A stretch of 64,000 nucleotides of DNA from Nonlabens agnitus (GCF_002994045.1 NZ_MQUC01000003.1:2456501-2520500), one strand, 5' to 3'; shown: positions 33,653-44,426, counted from the first letter of the stretch. Notes: generated by a model not told the origin, from the sequence alone. Program-made: numbers and translations.

Positions 33653-34201
33653 ATGACCATACTGGAATTATTGCGCAAAGAAACCCGTGATGCACATATA
33701 GAGCTGGAACAGGTGAGCGGTGCCGCCAAAATATTGGATCACACGATCAACTTAGAACAGTATGTAAAAATTCTGCAGGCAAATTATATCGCTTACGCGA
33801 AAGCGGAATCACAACTAGTACCCTTACAAAATGAATCCATAGCTGCATGGATCAAGCAAGACCTACAAGCCGCTCGCGCAGAAGTGCCTAATTCAAAAGA
33901 AGAAGTCACTGTTCAAGATTCCAACCTAGGTAAACTAGGCGTACAATATGTCATAGAAGGATCACTCCTAGGCGGCGCCATGATCGCCCAGCATCTCACT
34001 AAATGTCCAGCGATAGAAAACCTACCGCCACAACAATTCTATGCAGCAGGCAGTCCAGAACGGGCAAAACGGTGGCGCAACTACGTTGCTCATATGAACT
34101 CCATAGATCTCACACCTCAAGAATCCAAGGAAATCGTTGAAGCTGCTAACCAGACCTTCAATATGTTTAAGCAAGCTTCATTGCTGAATGGAATCCATTA
34201 A
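33653..34201 (+). CDS. biliverdin-producing heme oxygenase
   Basis: 182 residues, all-helical. The proximal heme ligand is His 15 in RKETRDAHIELE; the distal helix is in GVQYVIEGSLLGGAM. It opens heme to biliverdin, CO and iron. Starting one base after the second regulator, it supplies the chromophore for the phytochrome at the head of the operon (bphO role). Residues around 47-50 (AYAKAES) are a one-mismatch palindrome copy, where a Phe codon has become Tyr. A bidirectional terminator follows. Confidence 0.92.
   Translation: MTILELLRKETRDAHIELEQVSGAAKILDHTINLEQYVKILQANYIAYAKAESQLVPLQNESIAAWIKQDLQAARAEVPNSKEEVTVQDSNLGKLGVQYVIEGSLLGGAMIAQHLTKCPAIENLPPQQFYAAGSPERAKRWRNYVAHMNSIDLTPQESKEIVEAANQTFNMFKQASLLNGIH
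33790..33805. repeat. palindrome copy 13, one mismatch, in heme oxygenase gene
   Basis: CGCTTACGCGAAAGCG, read as AYAKA. Confidence 0.85.
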
Positions 34202-34269
34202 TATATAGCGCTTTATGCGTCCATAGTTTGATGTGCTCTAATTTATTATTCTAAGCTAAAGCAGACCTA

Positions 34270-34285
34270 AGCTTTCGCGAAAGCG
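34270..34285. repeat. palindrome copy 14, first base changed, intergenic
   Basis: AGCTTTCGCGAAAGCG, 11 bases before the terminator stem at 34297. Confidence 0.9.
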
Positions 34286-34296
34286 AACAAAATAAA

Positions 34297-34327
34297 AAAA
34301 GCCTCGATCCATGGAATCGAGGCTTTT
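34297..34327. terminator. bidirectional terminator between phytochrome operon and atpC
   Basis: AAAAGCCTCGAT pairs perfectly with ATCGAGGCTTTT around CCATGGA. Confidence 0.9.
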
Positions 34328-34350
34328 CTGAATATTATAATCTCAAGAAA

Positions 34351-34626
34351 CTAGTCCGCTAATACGATAGCTTTATTGTCTTTCATTTCCAGTACACCGC
34401 CTTGGATCTTAAAATCAGTAGTGCCGTTTCCTTTACTGAATTTATTAGCCACAGATGAATCAAGGGTAATGTTACCGTACATTTTGACGGTACCACGAGT
34501 CAATAAAGAAACTATAGGTGCGTGATTGTCCAGCATCTGGAAGTCACCTTCCATACCTGGAACAGATACAGACTCTACTTCACCGCTATAAAGTGTTTCT
34601 TCTGGAGTTACTATTTCTAAAAACAT
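34351..34626 (-). CDS. atpC: ATP synthase F1 epsilon subunit (short form)
   Basis: 91 residues: the N-terminal beta sandwich only (MFLEIVTPEETLYSGEVESV onward, then MLDNHAPIVSLLTRG). The C-terminal helical hairpin that inhibits ATP hydrolysis in other bacteria is missing, as is usual in Bacteroidetes. It lies 85 bases downstream of atpD. The gap holds short AT-rich repeats (GAATGATGAATGATGAATTC and its partial inverse) that can fold. Confidence 0.93.
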   Translation of the reverse strand: MFLEIVTPEETLYSGEVESVSVPGMEGDFQMLDNHAPIVSLLTRGTVKMYGNITLDSSVANKFSKGNGTTDFKIQGGVLEMKDNKAIVLAD

Positions 34627-34711
34627 CTTTTCTAATTAAGAATGATGAATGATGAATTCAGAATCGAATTGAAGTAATTCAAAACTCTGCATTCTGCATT
34701 CAGAATTAATT

Positions 34712-36232
<1,521 letters not shown>

Positions 36233-36276
36233 TTAAAACTTAAAAGCTTGGCTTATAAAGCCTTTTTTCAGTGGCG

Positions 36277-36284
36277 CAAAGATA
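36277..36284 (-). promoter_or_regulatory. atpD -7 box
   Basis: TATCTTTG on the minus strand, leader about 55 bases. Confidence 0.6.
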
Positions 36285-36362
36285 CTGCATTCACATTTAT
36301 TTAATTAATTGATTTTTTACTTTTTTCTGATAGGATATTTAGTAGCGAGATTGTGGTTGTTT

Positions 36363-36378
36363 CGCTTTCGCGAAAGCG
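36363..36378. repeat. palindrome copy 15, exact, intergenic
   Basis: TTCGCTTTCGCGAAAGCG, 9 bases beyond the glmS terminator stem. Confidence 0.95.
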
Positions 36379-36379
36379 T

Positions 36380-36414
36380 AAAAAACAAAAGCCTCATTAC
36401 TAGAATGAGGCTTT
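36380..36414 (-). terminator. glmS terminator
   Basis: AAAGCCTCATT and AATGAGGCTTT around ACTAG, followed on the minus strand by a T-rich run. Confidence 0.85.
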
Positions 36415-36434
36415 GATGATTTATACAAATAAGA

Positions 36435-38282
36435 TTACTCTACTGTCACTGATTTTGCTAGGTTACGCGGTTGGTCCACGTTTCTATCCAACGCGATGGC
36501 AATGTGGTAGGACAACAACTGTAACGGAATGGTCGTCAAAAGCGGTGTCAAGCACTCAAGTGTATCTGGCACCTCAATGACGTGGTCTGCGAGGTCGCGT
36601 ACATCCACATCGCCTTCTGTAACGATCCCGATGATCTTGCCCTCACGAGATTTGATCTCTTGAATGTTACTCACTACTTTTTCGTAATGACCTTTTCTTG
36701 TCGCAATCACCACCACAGGCATTTGCTCATCAATCAAGGCGATAGGACCATGCTTCATCTCAGCCGCCGGGTAACCTTCTGCATGTATGTAGCTTATCTC
36801 TTTAAGCTTTAAAGCGCCTTCCAGAGCCACTGGGAAATTGAAACCTCGACCTAAATAAAGACAGTTTTTTGCATCTTTATATACGTGGGCAATCTGCTCG
36901 ATAAGATCATTGGATTCCAATGCCTTCTTGACTTTGTTGGGAATGCTGTCTAATTCCACTAGGTATTCGTGAAACTTACTGCGTGAGATAGCACCTTTTT
37001 TCTTGGCTAGTTGAAGTGCAATAAGAGTAAGAACCGTAATTTGAGTTGTGAATGCCTTAGTGGATGCAACACCTATTTCTGGACCGGCATGTGTGTATGC
37101 TCCAGCATGAGCCTCACGAGAAATGGAGCTTCCCACCACGTTACATACACCAAAAACGAAAGCGCCGTTTTCTTTGGCAAGCTTGATAGCCGCCATGGTG
37201 TCTGCGGTCTCACCACTTTGAGAAATAGCAATTAGAATATCATCCTTATCGATGATAGGATTGCGATATCTAAACTCTGATGCATACTCCACCTCTACAG
37301 GAACTCTCGCAAGTTCTTCAATGATATACTCTGCAACAAGTCCTGCATGCCAACTGGTACCACATGCTACTATGATAATGCGTTTCGCATTCAAAAACTT
37401 ATTCATGTGCTCGTCAATACCAGCCATCTTAATGATGCCTTGATCTGGAAGCATGCGGCCTCTAAAGGTGTCTTTTATCGCCTGTGGCTGCTCATAGATT
37501 TCTTTCAACATAAAGTGGTCGTAACCACCTTTTTCAATTTCTTCCAGATTCATTTGTAATTCCTGCACATAAGGGTCTACCAGAGAATCATCATGAATCT
37601 TTCTTACTTTGATTTCTTTGTGCGTTCGCACTATCGCCATTTCACCATCCTCAAGATAAATCGCATTCTTTGTAAATTCTAAGAACGGGCTAGCGTCAGA
37701 GGCTATAAAAAATTCATCTTCGCCTATTCCGATGGCTAGAGGTGAGCCCAATCTTGCAACAATAATCTCATCAGGCTTTCTCTTGTCAAAAACGGCAATT
37801 GCATATGCACCAATAGTTTGATTAAGAGCTATTTGTACTGCCTTACCTAGCTTGACATCTTGTTGTTTTTGAACATCCTCAATAAGGTTTACCAGTACCT
37901 CTGTATCTGTATCTGATTTGAACGTGTAGCCACGTTTGGTAAGTTCCTTTTTTAGAGGATCGTAGTTCTCAATAATACCATTGTGGATAATAACTAGATT
38001 ACCATCATTTGAGTAATGAGGATGAGAGTTGATATCGTTTGGTACACCGTGAGTAGCCCATCTGGTATGACCTATTCCTATGTTACCGGTAATGGAAATC
38101 TCGTTTTCCATTTTTTCCTGAAGGTCTGCTACCTTTCCTTTAGTCTTACAAACCTTGAGGTCTTCACCATCAAATAGCGCAATTCCTGCACTATCATAAC
38201 CTCTATATTCCAGTCGCTTTAGACCATTTAGAACGATAGGGTAAGCATCTCTCTTACCTATGTAGCCTACAATTCCACACAT
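36435..38282 (-). CDS. glmS: glutamine-fructose-6-phosphate aminotransferase (isomerizing)
   Basis: 615 residues. The Ntn glutaminase nucleophile is Cys 2 (MCGIVGYIGKRDAY), HTRWATHG follows near 72-79, and two SIS sugar-isomerase domains (about 290-420 and 465-600) contain CGTSWHAGLV and LGRGFNFPVALEGALKLKE. It makes glucosamine-6-phosphate, the entry point of peptidoglycan and LPS amino sugars. It starts 6 bases after the DUF4270 stop, so it appears to be the end of a three-gene operon starting at the starch-synthase-like gene. Confidence 0.98.
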   Translation of the reverse strand: MCGIVGYIGKRDAYPIVLNGLKRLEYRGYDSAGIALFDGEDLKVCKTKGKVADLQEKMENEISITGNIGIGHTRWATHGVPNDINSHPHYSNDGNLVIIHNGIIENYDPLKKELTKRGYTFKSDTDTEVLVNLIEDVQKQQDVKLGKAVQIALNQTIGAYAIAVFDKRKPDEIIVARLGSPLAIGIGEDEFFIASDASPFLEFTKNAIYLEDGEMAIVRTHKEIKVRKIHDDSLVDPYVQELQMNLEEIEKGGYDHFMLKEIYEQPQAIKDTFRGRMLPDQGIIKMAGIDEHMNKFLNAKRIIIVACGTSWHAGLVAEYIIEELARVPVEVEYASEFRYRNPIIDKDDILIAISQSGETADTMAAIKLAKENGAFVFGVCNVVGSSISREAHAGAYTHAGPEIGVASTKAFTTQITVLTLIALQLAKKKGAISRSKFHEYLVELDSIPNKVKKALESNDLIEQIAHVYKDAKNCLYLGRGFNFPVALEGALKLKEISYIHAEGYPAAEMKHGPIALIDEQMPVVVIATRKGHYEKVVSNIQEIKSREGKIIGIVTEGDVDVRDLADHVIEVPDTLECLTPLLTTIPLQLLSYHIAIALDRNVDQPRNLAKSVTVE

Positions 38283-38288
38283 GCTTTA

Positions 38289-39854
38289 TTAATTTATTTC
38301 AGTATAAAAAATCTTCAATTTAAGGCGCTTCTCTGGGTCACTAGAAAGGTTACCGTGTAAAACGGTTCCTTCATGAGAAATCGCGCTACCAATAGGAATA
38401 CTTTCTATAAGCTGTGGTTGGGTTTGATTTTTAACCCTAGACGCTCCAACGGCAGATAAATTTTGAGTAACACAAATGCCTAGTTGACCTATCTCAATTG
38501 TACCAGAGAGAATATCTGATATATATTGTGTGAGGGATACCTCATATTTAATACCTGGTCCAGAGCTATCATTTCTTTGAAGGGTTCCAAAACCTATAAT
38601 AGATCTGTTTGATAAATTATAAAGTAAAATGTTTTCAGGTTCTACCGAAACTGATGTGGCGTTAGCAAATGCTGTCTGATCTACATAAAATTCCAAGTTA
38701 GCCTCATTCACTAGAATATCATTACGCCTCAAGCTTGCCAATTGATCAGGAACACCATCAGGACCTCCGTCAGAACCACCAATCAAGTCAGGGCCAAATA
38801 AGTCAATCAATGATATTGCACCAGGTCCACCTTTTAGGTATAAACGTTCAGAACCATTTTCTGGATTAAAGGAATCTGATATTTGATCTTGGATGCCGCT
38901 AGGTAATTCATTGTTCAACATCACTGCCCTACCTCCCGTAAGATTTAGAATAAATGAGCTTGCAAGATTCTCTTGAACATCTGGTATATCAGAAGTGTAA
39001 AAAATTTGAATGGTAGCATCGGTCAAATTGAGATATGACAGGTTACCATTACCTGTCGATGAAGTAACCTGAAAATAGAGACCCCTAAAAAAGTTTCTAA
39101 AGTTGCTATCGCTATCAAGATACTCAGCATTCTCATTATCGACTATCAAATCTTTCCAAAAATTAGGCTCTAATGCTAATCTAAACCTTGGGGATAATCT
39201 AGACGAAACAACAGTTTCATTGTCACTATTTTGAGCTGTTAAAAGGACCTCTTCAGGACTTGGAGTAAAATTAGTAACCTCTTCAAATGCTGGATTAGAA
39301 GGGTTTTCTAAATCAATGAATTCAATAGCTTCACCCTTAATATCATTAACAGTAGGGCCTAAATCTGAAAAATATGTTGCAGCTTGCTCCACATTCTCAG
39401 GGTCAAAACTATTTAAAAAATAGTTGTTCCTAAAAATCTTAAAATTAATCGGCTCATTCCCATAAACAGAATCGAGTTGATATGTGGTTGCCTCACCTGT
39501 TTGACCTGTACTTCTTGAAAAATAAGGAATTGTCAAAATCACGCTATCGACTCTTCTATTCTCTCCAAAGCTTATTCCTGCAGAATTAATGCCTAATTGA
39601 GTTACAAAGTCATAGGTCGTTTTACCATAAATTGGATCATTATATGTACCCAGTTGAACAGATCCAAAATTATTTGTCTGCACAGGATTAAGCCTCGCAC
39701 TATATGCGGTAACCTCAAAGTCCTCTTCAATAATCGTATTATCAACATCAATTCCTAAAAACTCACCTCCTAATTCGGTTGGGTCTGTATCACAACTAAT
39801 TAGAACAAAAACGATGGCAATTACCATCGTTCCATACTTCAATAAATTCTTCAT
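38289..39854 (-). CDS. DUF4270 family lipoprotein
   Basis: 521 residues. Lipoprotein signal with Cys 21 (VFVLISCDTDPTELGGEFLG). The remainder is beta-rich, with repeated strand-like segments and many Asn/Ser/Thr, consistent with a surface-exposed Bacteroidetes lipoprotein of family DUF4270, function unknown. It sits between a glycogen-synthase-like gene and glmS, 2 and 6 bases from them, an order I recall from other flavobacteria, so a cell-envelope or glycan role is plausible. GC is lower than in its neighbours. Confidence 0.85.
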   Translation of the reverse strand: MKNLLKYGTMVIAIVFVLISCDTDPTELGGEFLGIDVDNTIIEEDFEVTAYSARLNPVQTNNFGSVQLGTYNDPIYGKTTYDFVTQLGINSAGISFGENRRVDSVILTIPYFSRSTGQTGEATTYQLDSVYGNEPINFKIFRNNYFLNSFDPENVEQAATYFSDLGPTVNDIKGEAIEFIDLENPSNPAFEEVTNFTPSPEEVLLTAQNSDNETVVSSRLSPRFRLALEPNFWKDLIVDNENAEYLDSDSNFRNFFRGLYFQVTSSTGNGNLSYLNLTDATIQIFYTSDIPDVQENLASSFILNLTGGRAVMLNNELPSGIQDQISDSFNPENGSERLYLKGGPGAISLIDLFGPDLIGGSDGGPDGVPDQLASLRRNDILVNEANLEFYVDQTAFANATSVSVEPENILLYNLSNRSIIGFGTLQRNDSSGPGIKYEVSLTQYISDILSGTIEIGQLGICVTQNLSAVGASRVKNQTQPQLIESIPIGSAISHEGTVLHGNLSSDPEKRLKLKIFYTEIN

Positions 39855-39856
39855 TA

Positions 39857-40681
39857 CTAAGCTTCTTCTTTTACGTTAAGGATCTTATCAAGGTAAAATT
39901 CCTCATAGGCGTCAGCAAAATCTTCTGGTGATTGATAGTCCAGTACAGGCTTATCTTGAGCATCAATAAAACTTTCCAATTCGTCGTCTAGGGTTTCACT
40001 TCCCTTGATGATTCCATCACTGTAGACTACAGCACTACGCATAAGGTTTAAATAAGAAGGCTCTTTAAACGTACTGATCACCTCATCATCCAACGCGTCA
40101 AACTGTAGTTTTTCATACATTTCTTCGTTTAACGTTCCTTCAAAGGATTGGTTGTAGACAGATGTGACTATTTTACTTTCCTCAAATAAAGGATCTGTAC
40201 CGTAATAGTTTCTTAGATATAACGGTAATAAACTTGCCAACCATCCATGAACATGAATAATATCTGGAGCCCAATTTAATTTCTTAACCGTTTCAATGAC
40301 ACCTTTAGCAAAGAACATGGCTCGCTCGTCATTATCGTCGAAGAGATCACCATTTTCATCAGTTAAAGTTGCCTTGCGTTTGAAATACTCATCGTTGTCG
40401 ATAAAGTACACCTGCATGCGCTCCTTAGGTATAGAAGCTACTTTTATAATCAATGGCATATCAAGATCATTGATCACCATATTCATCCCACTTAATCGAA
40501 TCACCTCATGAAGTTGATGACGTCTTTCATTAATATTACCAAACCTCGGCATAAAAATTCTAATCTGTCCACCACGATCATTCACCATCTTTGGTGCAAA
40601 ATAAGACATGGAGGATGCTTCGGTTTCTGGTAAATAGGGAATAACTTCTGAGGATACGTATAATACTCTTTTTTCCTTCAT
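39857..40681 (-). CDS. starch/glycogen synthase catalytic N-domain-like protein
   Basis: 274 residues matching only the first Rossmann domain of GT5 glycogen synthases: VLYVSSEVIPYLPETEASSM, then PDIIHVHGWLASLLPLYL. The N-terminal KxGG (KTGG) ADP-glucose site of true GlgA is replaced by PETEASS, and the second (nucleotide-sugar) domain is missing. It is therefore unlikely to be a standard glycogen synthase and may be regulatory. Common in flavobacteria beside panC. It is divergent from panC across a 105-base promoter region and leads the operon with DUF4270 and glmS. Confidence 0.8.
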   Translation of the reverse strand: MKEKRVLYVSSEVIPYLPETEASSMSYFAPKMVNDRGGQIRIFMPRFGNINERRHQLHEVIRLSGMNMVINDLDMPLIIKVASIPKERMQVYFIDNDEYFKRKATLTDENGDLFDDNDERAMFFAKGVIETVKKLNWAPDIIHVHGWLASLLPLYLRNYYGTDPLFEESKIVTSVYNQSFEGTLNEEMYEKLQFDALDDEVISTFKEPSYLNLMRSAVVYSDGIIKGSETLDDELESFIDAQDKPVLDYQSPEDFADAYEEFYLDKILNVKEEA

Positions 40682-40716
40682 AGATCGATTTTTGTCGCCT
40701 TTCTTCTAGCAGAATG

Positions 40717-40724
40717 CAAAAATA
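40717..40724 (-). promoter_or_regulatory. -7 box of the starch-synthase-like operon
   Basis: TATTTTTG on the minus strand, 36 bases before the start. Confidence 0.5.
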
Positions 40725-40755
40725 CGTCTTTTCTTGCACATTCACTTGTAAACCT

Positions 40756-40763
40756 TATGTTTG
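40756..40763 (+). promoter_or_regulatory. panC -7 box
   Basis: TATGTTTG, 24 bases before the ATG at 40787; it overlaps the alternative upstream ATG (40757) and so argues against it. Confidence 0.6.
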
Positions 40764-40786
40764 TAGGCTATTTACCCTATTCTCAA

Positions 40787-41638
40787 ATGGTTTTTACCTC
40801 TCATAAAAAGCTCTCCCAATTTCTCAAAGACTTCAGGTCAAGTAATAAATCCATAGGATTTGTTCCCACTATGGGCGCGCTCCATGATGGCCATTTGGCT
40901 TTGATGAATAAGGCGCTTGAGGAAAATGACTTACTCGTCACCTCCATATTTGTCAATCCCACGCAATTCAACAATCAGGCAGATCTTGAAAAATATCCAA
41001 GACTTCTAGAAGAGGACCTCAAAAAAATCAAGACTCATATTCCAGAAGACCGTTTTGTCCTCTATGCTCCAGCAGTAGAAGACGTCTACGGGTCTAATGC
41101 CAAGGCAAAAAACTATGAATTCGGAGAGTTGGAGAATGTCATGGAAGGCGCCCAACGACCAGGACATTTTGATGGTGTTGGTACCATTCTGGAGTTTTTG
41201 TTCAAAGCAGTTCGCCCAGATCGTGCCTATTTTGGTGAGAAGGATTTTCAACAATTACAAATCATCAAAAAGTTGGTGGACATTTTGGATCTTGAGCTAG
41301 AGATTATAGGCTGTCCCATTCACAGAGAGAAAAGTGGTCTCGCCATGAGTTCCAGGAACGGCTTGCTCACTCCAGAAAATTTTGAAAAGGCTGCTCACAT
41401 CTATCGCATATTGACCCAGTCAAAAGAATATTTTAAAAACCACGATATTCAAGAAACAGAACAGTTTGTAAAAGAGCAAGTAGAGGCGATATCAGGCTTT
41501 ACATTGGAATACTACACGATAGCAGACGAGAAAACCCTTGTGCCAGCCAGCGCCAAGGATCCAGAAAAACAATACCGCGCCTTTATCGTTGTGCACCTAC
41601 AGGGCGTTCGTCTTATTGACAATATTCCCATGTATTAG
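40787..41638 (+). CDS. panC: pantothenate synthetase
   Basis: 283 residues from the ATG at 40787. It condenses pantoate and beta-alanine with ATP. VPTMGALHDGHLALM (near 25-39) holds the ATP-binding HxGH-like site, FVNPTQF and GEKDFQQLQII follow, and the KMSKS-like block is in GLAMSSRN. panD follows 36 bases later with its own promoter, giving beta-alanine supply and use side by side. Confidence 0.97.
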   Translation: MVFTSHKKLSQFLKDFRSSNKSIGFVPTMGALHDGHLALMNKALEENDLLVTSIFVNPTQFNNQADLEKYPRLLEEDLKKIKTHIPEDRFVLYAPAVEDVYGSNAKAKNYEFGELENVMEGAQRPGHFDGVGTILEFLFKAVRPDRAYFGEKDFQQLQIIKKLVDILDLELEIIGCPIHREKSGLAMSSRNGLLTPENFEKAAHIYRILTQSKEYFKNHDIQETEQFVKEQVEAISGFTLEYYTIADEKTLVPASAKDPEKQYRAFIVVHLQGVRLIDNIPMY

Positions 41639-41641
41639 TAT

Positions 41642-41670
41642 TTTGATAATATCTACAAATCGTATCTTTG
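41642..41670 (+). promoter_or_regulatory. panD promoter, predicted leaderless
   Basis: TTTG (41642-41645), a 17-base spacer and TATCTTTG (41663-41670). The box ends 4 bases before the panD ATG, so transcription should start at or one base before the start codon. Confidence 0.7.
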
Positions 41671-41674
41671 CCGC

Positions 41675-42025
41675 ATGTTAATCACAGTAGTAAAATCTAA
41701 GATTCACCGTGTCAAAGTAACTGGCGCAGACCTTAACTATATAGGTAGTATTACCATAGATGAGGACCTCATGGACGGTGCAAATATTGTTGAAGGCGAG
41801 AAAGTTCAAATCGTCAATAATAATAACGGTAATAGACTGGAAACTTATGCCATCCCAGGGCCGCGAGGTAGTGGTGAGATTACTCTTAATGGTGCAGCCG
41901 CACGCCTGGTTGCGGTAGGCGATGTGCTTATTTTGATCACCTATGCTCAAATGACCATAGAAGAAGCTCGTAACTTCAAACCTAGCCTACTGTTCCCTAA
42001 CGAGAAGGACAACACACTTACCTAA
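41675..42025 (+). CDS. panD: aspartate 1-decarboxylase
   Basis: 116 residues, the pyruvoyl enzyme making beta-alanine for pantothenate. The self-cleavage site is Gly 24-Ser 25 in [14 protein letters not shown]; the new N-terminal Ser becomes the pyruvoyl group. NGAAARL is the conserved block near residues 72-78. The next gene starts one base after its stop. Confidence 0.97.
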   Translation: MLITVVKSKIHRVKVTGADLNYIGSITIDEDLMDGANIVEGEKVQIVNNNNGNRLETYAIPGPRGSGEITLNGAAARLVAVGDVLILITYAQMTIEEARNFKPSLLFPNEKDNTLT

Positions 42026-42026
42026 T

Positions 42027-43001
42027 TTGAGCTTGAAAAAAACGCTCATCAAGATCGCAAAGATTCTACTGCCATTTTTGCTGGGAGCTTTTTTGATTTA
42101 CATATCCTACACTCAATTCACGACAGAACAGCTGGATGAAATCAAAGGTTATTTGCGTGATGCCGATTACCGTTTTATTGCTCTAGGCATGGTGCTAGCC
42201 ATGTTAAGCCATCTTTCCAGAGCCTGGCGATGGAACTACATGCTTGCAGCACTGGACAAGAAACCCACTTACCTCAACAATATCATCGCCATAGGTTCTG
42301 GTTATGCGATGAACCTCATCATACCGCGCAGCGGCGAGGTGACTCGCGCCGTGATCGTGAATCGCACAGACGATATTCCCGTCGATCAAGGCTTGGGAAC
42401 CATCATTGCAGAGCGTGTACTGGACTTCATCATTTTATTGGCAATAACCGCAACCGCAATGCTTACGGCAAGTGGCGAGATCGTGGAATTCTTTAAGGAA
42501 AGTATTGAGGTCGCTTTCGCGAAAGCGAACCCCATCAAAATCACCACATATCTTATCATTCTAGTGATCATCGTTGTTTTGGGAATATACCTTCTCAAAA
42601 AACTGCAGCTTTTCCAAAAGGTTAAGGGATTTCTAGCCGGCATCAAAGATGGCTTCACCACGATCTGGACCATGGAAAAAAAGTGGCGGTATCTAGCGCA
42701 CACATTGTTCATCTGGTTCATGTACCTAGCGATGTTTTACGTTTGCATTTTTGCCATTCCAGACACAGATTCCATGCCCGTAAGTGCCGTTTTGTGCGCA
42801 TTTGTGGCAGGTAGTTTTGCGGTTGCCTTTACTAATGGTGGCTTGGGCGCATATCCTTATTTGATCAGCCAGGTGTTGCTGTTGTTTGGTTACAGCGCCG
42901 TGGTGGGAACCGCTTTTGGCTGGATTGTCTGGTTATCGCAAACCCTATTGGTCATCGTTTTTGGACTGCTATGTTTTGTGCTTTTTTCAATGCGCAAGTA
43001 A
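42027..43001 (+). CDS. lysylphosphatidylglycerol synthase-like/UPF0104 membrane protein
   Basis: 324 residues with about eight hydrophobic segments and the family blocks LSHLSRAWRW near residues 55-64, GYAMNLIIPRSGEVTR near 92-107 and AERVLD. These define the YbhN/AglD/MprF-flippase-like family; it lacks the catalytic domain that would transfer lysine. It may move or bind a lipid. The start is TTG at 42027 (TTGAGC, Met-Ser), one base after panD; no ATG is available. An exact palindrome encodes AFAKA in the loop near residues 163-167. Confidence 0.85.
   Translation: MSLKKTLIKIAKILLPFLLGAFLIYISYTQFTTEQLDEIKGYLRDADYRFIALGMVLAMLSHLSRAWRWNYMLAALDKKPTYLNNIIAIGSGYAMNLIIPRSGEVTRAVIVNRTDDIPVDQGLGTIIAERVLDFIILLAITATAMLTASGEIVEFFKESIEVAFAKANPIKITTYLIILVIIVVLGIYLLKKLQLFQKVKGFLAGIKDGFTTIWTMEKKWRYLAHTLFIWFMYLAMFYVCIFAIPDTDSMPVSAVLCAFVAGSFAVAFTNGGLGAYPYLISQVLLLFGYSAVVGTAFGWIVWLSQTLLVIVFGLLCFVLFSMRK
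42512..42527. repeat. palindrome copy 16, exact, in UPF0104 gene
   Basis: Read as AFAKA (VAFAKANP) in an extramembrane loop. Confidence 0.95.
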
Positions 43002-43051
43002 ATTTGCGTTAGGTTACACCTCTTAATTTTTATCTTTCCAAAAAAGTTCCC

Positions 43052-44422
43052 ATGGCCAAGACCAAAACCACATTCTTTTGTCAAAATTGCGGCGCGCAAC
43101 ACGCTCGCTGGCAAGGCCAGTGCACGGCCTGCAAGGAATGGAACACGCTGGTAGAAGAGGTCGTTGAGAAACCCACTAAGAAAGACTGGTCGCAAAGTGT
43201 TGATGAGAGTACGCTTTCGCGAAAGCGCACTCAAAAACCACAGCGCATCTCTCAAATTGATGCGACTGAAAGTCCACGCATGGACACCACAAATGCCGAA
43301 TTCAACCAGGTTCTAGGCGGTGGACTCGTGCCGGGATCTGTGACCTTATTGGGTGGAGAGCCAGGAATTGGGAAGTCGACCCTATTATTACAACTGTGCT
43401 TGAACCTGCCTTTTAAAACACTGTATGTTTCTGGTGAGGAAAGTGCGCAACAAATCAAAATGCGGGCAGAGCGCATCAAAAAAGACGTCGACAATTGCTA
43501 CATCCTAACCGAAACCAAGACGCAAAACATATTCCGTCAGGTGGCAGAAAATCAGCCTAATGCGTTGATCATCGACTCCATTCAAACGCTGCAAACTGAT
43601 CATATTGAAAGCACCGCTGGTAGCGTTTCACAAATAAGGGAATGCACTGGCGAACTGATCAAGTTTGCTAAGGAAACCAACACGCCAGTTATTCTGATAG
43701 GACATATCACTAAAGACGGGAATATCGCTGGACCCAAAGTCCTAGAACACATGGTAGACACGGTGCTTCAATTTGAGGGCGATCGCAACCATACCTACAG
43801 AATTTTACGGGCACTCAAAAACCGTTTCGGGTCTACCCATGAAATAGGAATCTATGAAATGTTGGGACATGGGCTGCGTGAAGTCACTAATCCCAGCGAG
43901 CTATTGATTTCTCAGCGTGGTTCCAGTTTGAGCGGTACGGCGATTGCTGCCACTATGGAAGGCATGAGACCGCTAATTATAGAGGTGCAGGCTCTAGTGA
44001 GTACGGCCGTTTATGGTACGCCACAGCGCAGTGCCACTGGTTATAACTTGAAACGCCTCAATATGATCTTGGCGGTGTTGGAAAAGAGAGCCGGTTTCAA
44101 ATTGGGCCAAAAGGACGTTTTCCTCAATATTACTGGTGGTATCAATGTAGACGATCCTGCGATTGATCTCGCGGTAGTGGTTGCCGTGCTGTCCTCTAAT
44201 TTTGACATTGAAATCTCCTCGCAACATTGCTTTAGTGCAGAAGTTGGTTTAGGTGGTGAGATACGACCCGTCAGCCGCTTGGAGCAACGCGTCAATGAAG
44301 CATCAAAACTGGGCTTTGAAAAGATTTTTGTAGCACCATCAAAGACCGCTTTAAAAGACAAGGGAACGCAAATCCAGGCCGTTTCTCGTATTGAAGAACT
44401 TGTAAAATATTTATTTGCTTAG
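43052..44422 (+). CDS. radA: DNA repair protein RadA
   Basis: 456 residues. N-terminal C4 zinc finger (Cys 10, 13, 24, 27 in CQNCGAQ and CTACKEW), RecA-like ATPase with Walker A GGEPGIGKST at 101-110, the RadA-specific KNRFG near 256-260, and a C-terminal Lon-like domain (about 300-456, GGINVDDPAIDLAVV). It drives branch migration in recombination. The linker between finger and ATPase (residues 55-59) reads LSRKR from an exact palindrome copy. Confidence 0.96.
   Translation: MAKTKTTFFCQNCGAQHARWQGQCTACKEWNTLVEEVVEKPTKKDWSQSVDESTLSRKRTQKPQRISQIDATESPRMDTTNAEFNQVLGGGLVPGSVTLLGGEPGIGKSTLLLQLCLNLPFKTLYVSGEESAQQIKMRAERIKKDVDNCYILTETKTQNIFRQVAENQPNALIIDSIQTLQTDHIESTAGSVSQIRECTGELIKFAKETNTPVILIGHITKDGNIAGPKVLEHMVDTVLQFEGDRNHTYRILRALKNRFGSTHEIGIYEMLGHGLREVTNPSELLISQRGSSLSGTAIAATMEGMRPLIIEVQALVSTAVYGTPQRSATGYNLKRLNMILAVLEKRAGFKLGQKDVFLNITGGINVDDPAIDLAVVVAVLSSNFDIEISSQHCFSAEVGLGGEIRPVSRLEQRVNEASKLGFEKIFVAPSKTALKDKGTQIQAVSRIEELVKYLFA
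43212..43227. repeat. palindrome copy 17, exact, in radA
   Basis: LSRKR frame, in the zinc-finger/ATPase linker; 700 bases from copy 16. Confidence 0.95.
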
Positions 44423-44426
44423 AATC

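Noticed and set aside
37141..37180. Possible further palindrome copy near AAAACGAAAGCGCC in glmS
   Set aside because: Only a half-word is present; the left arm is missing.
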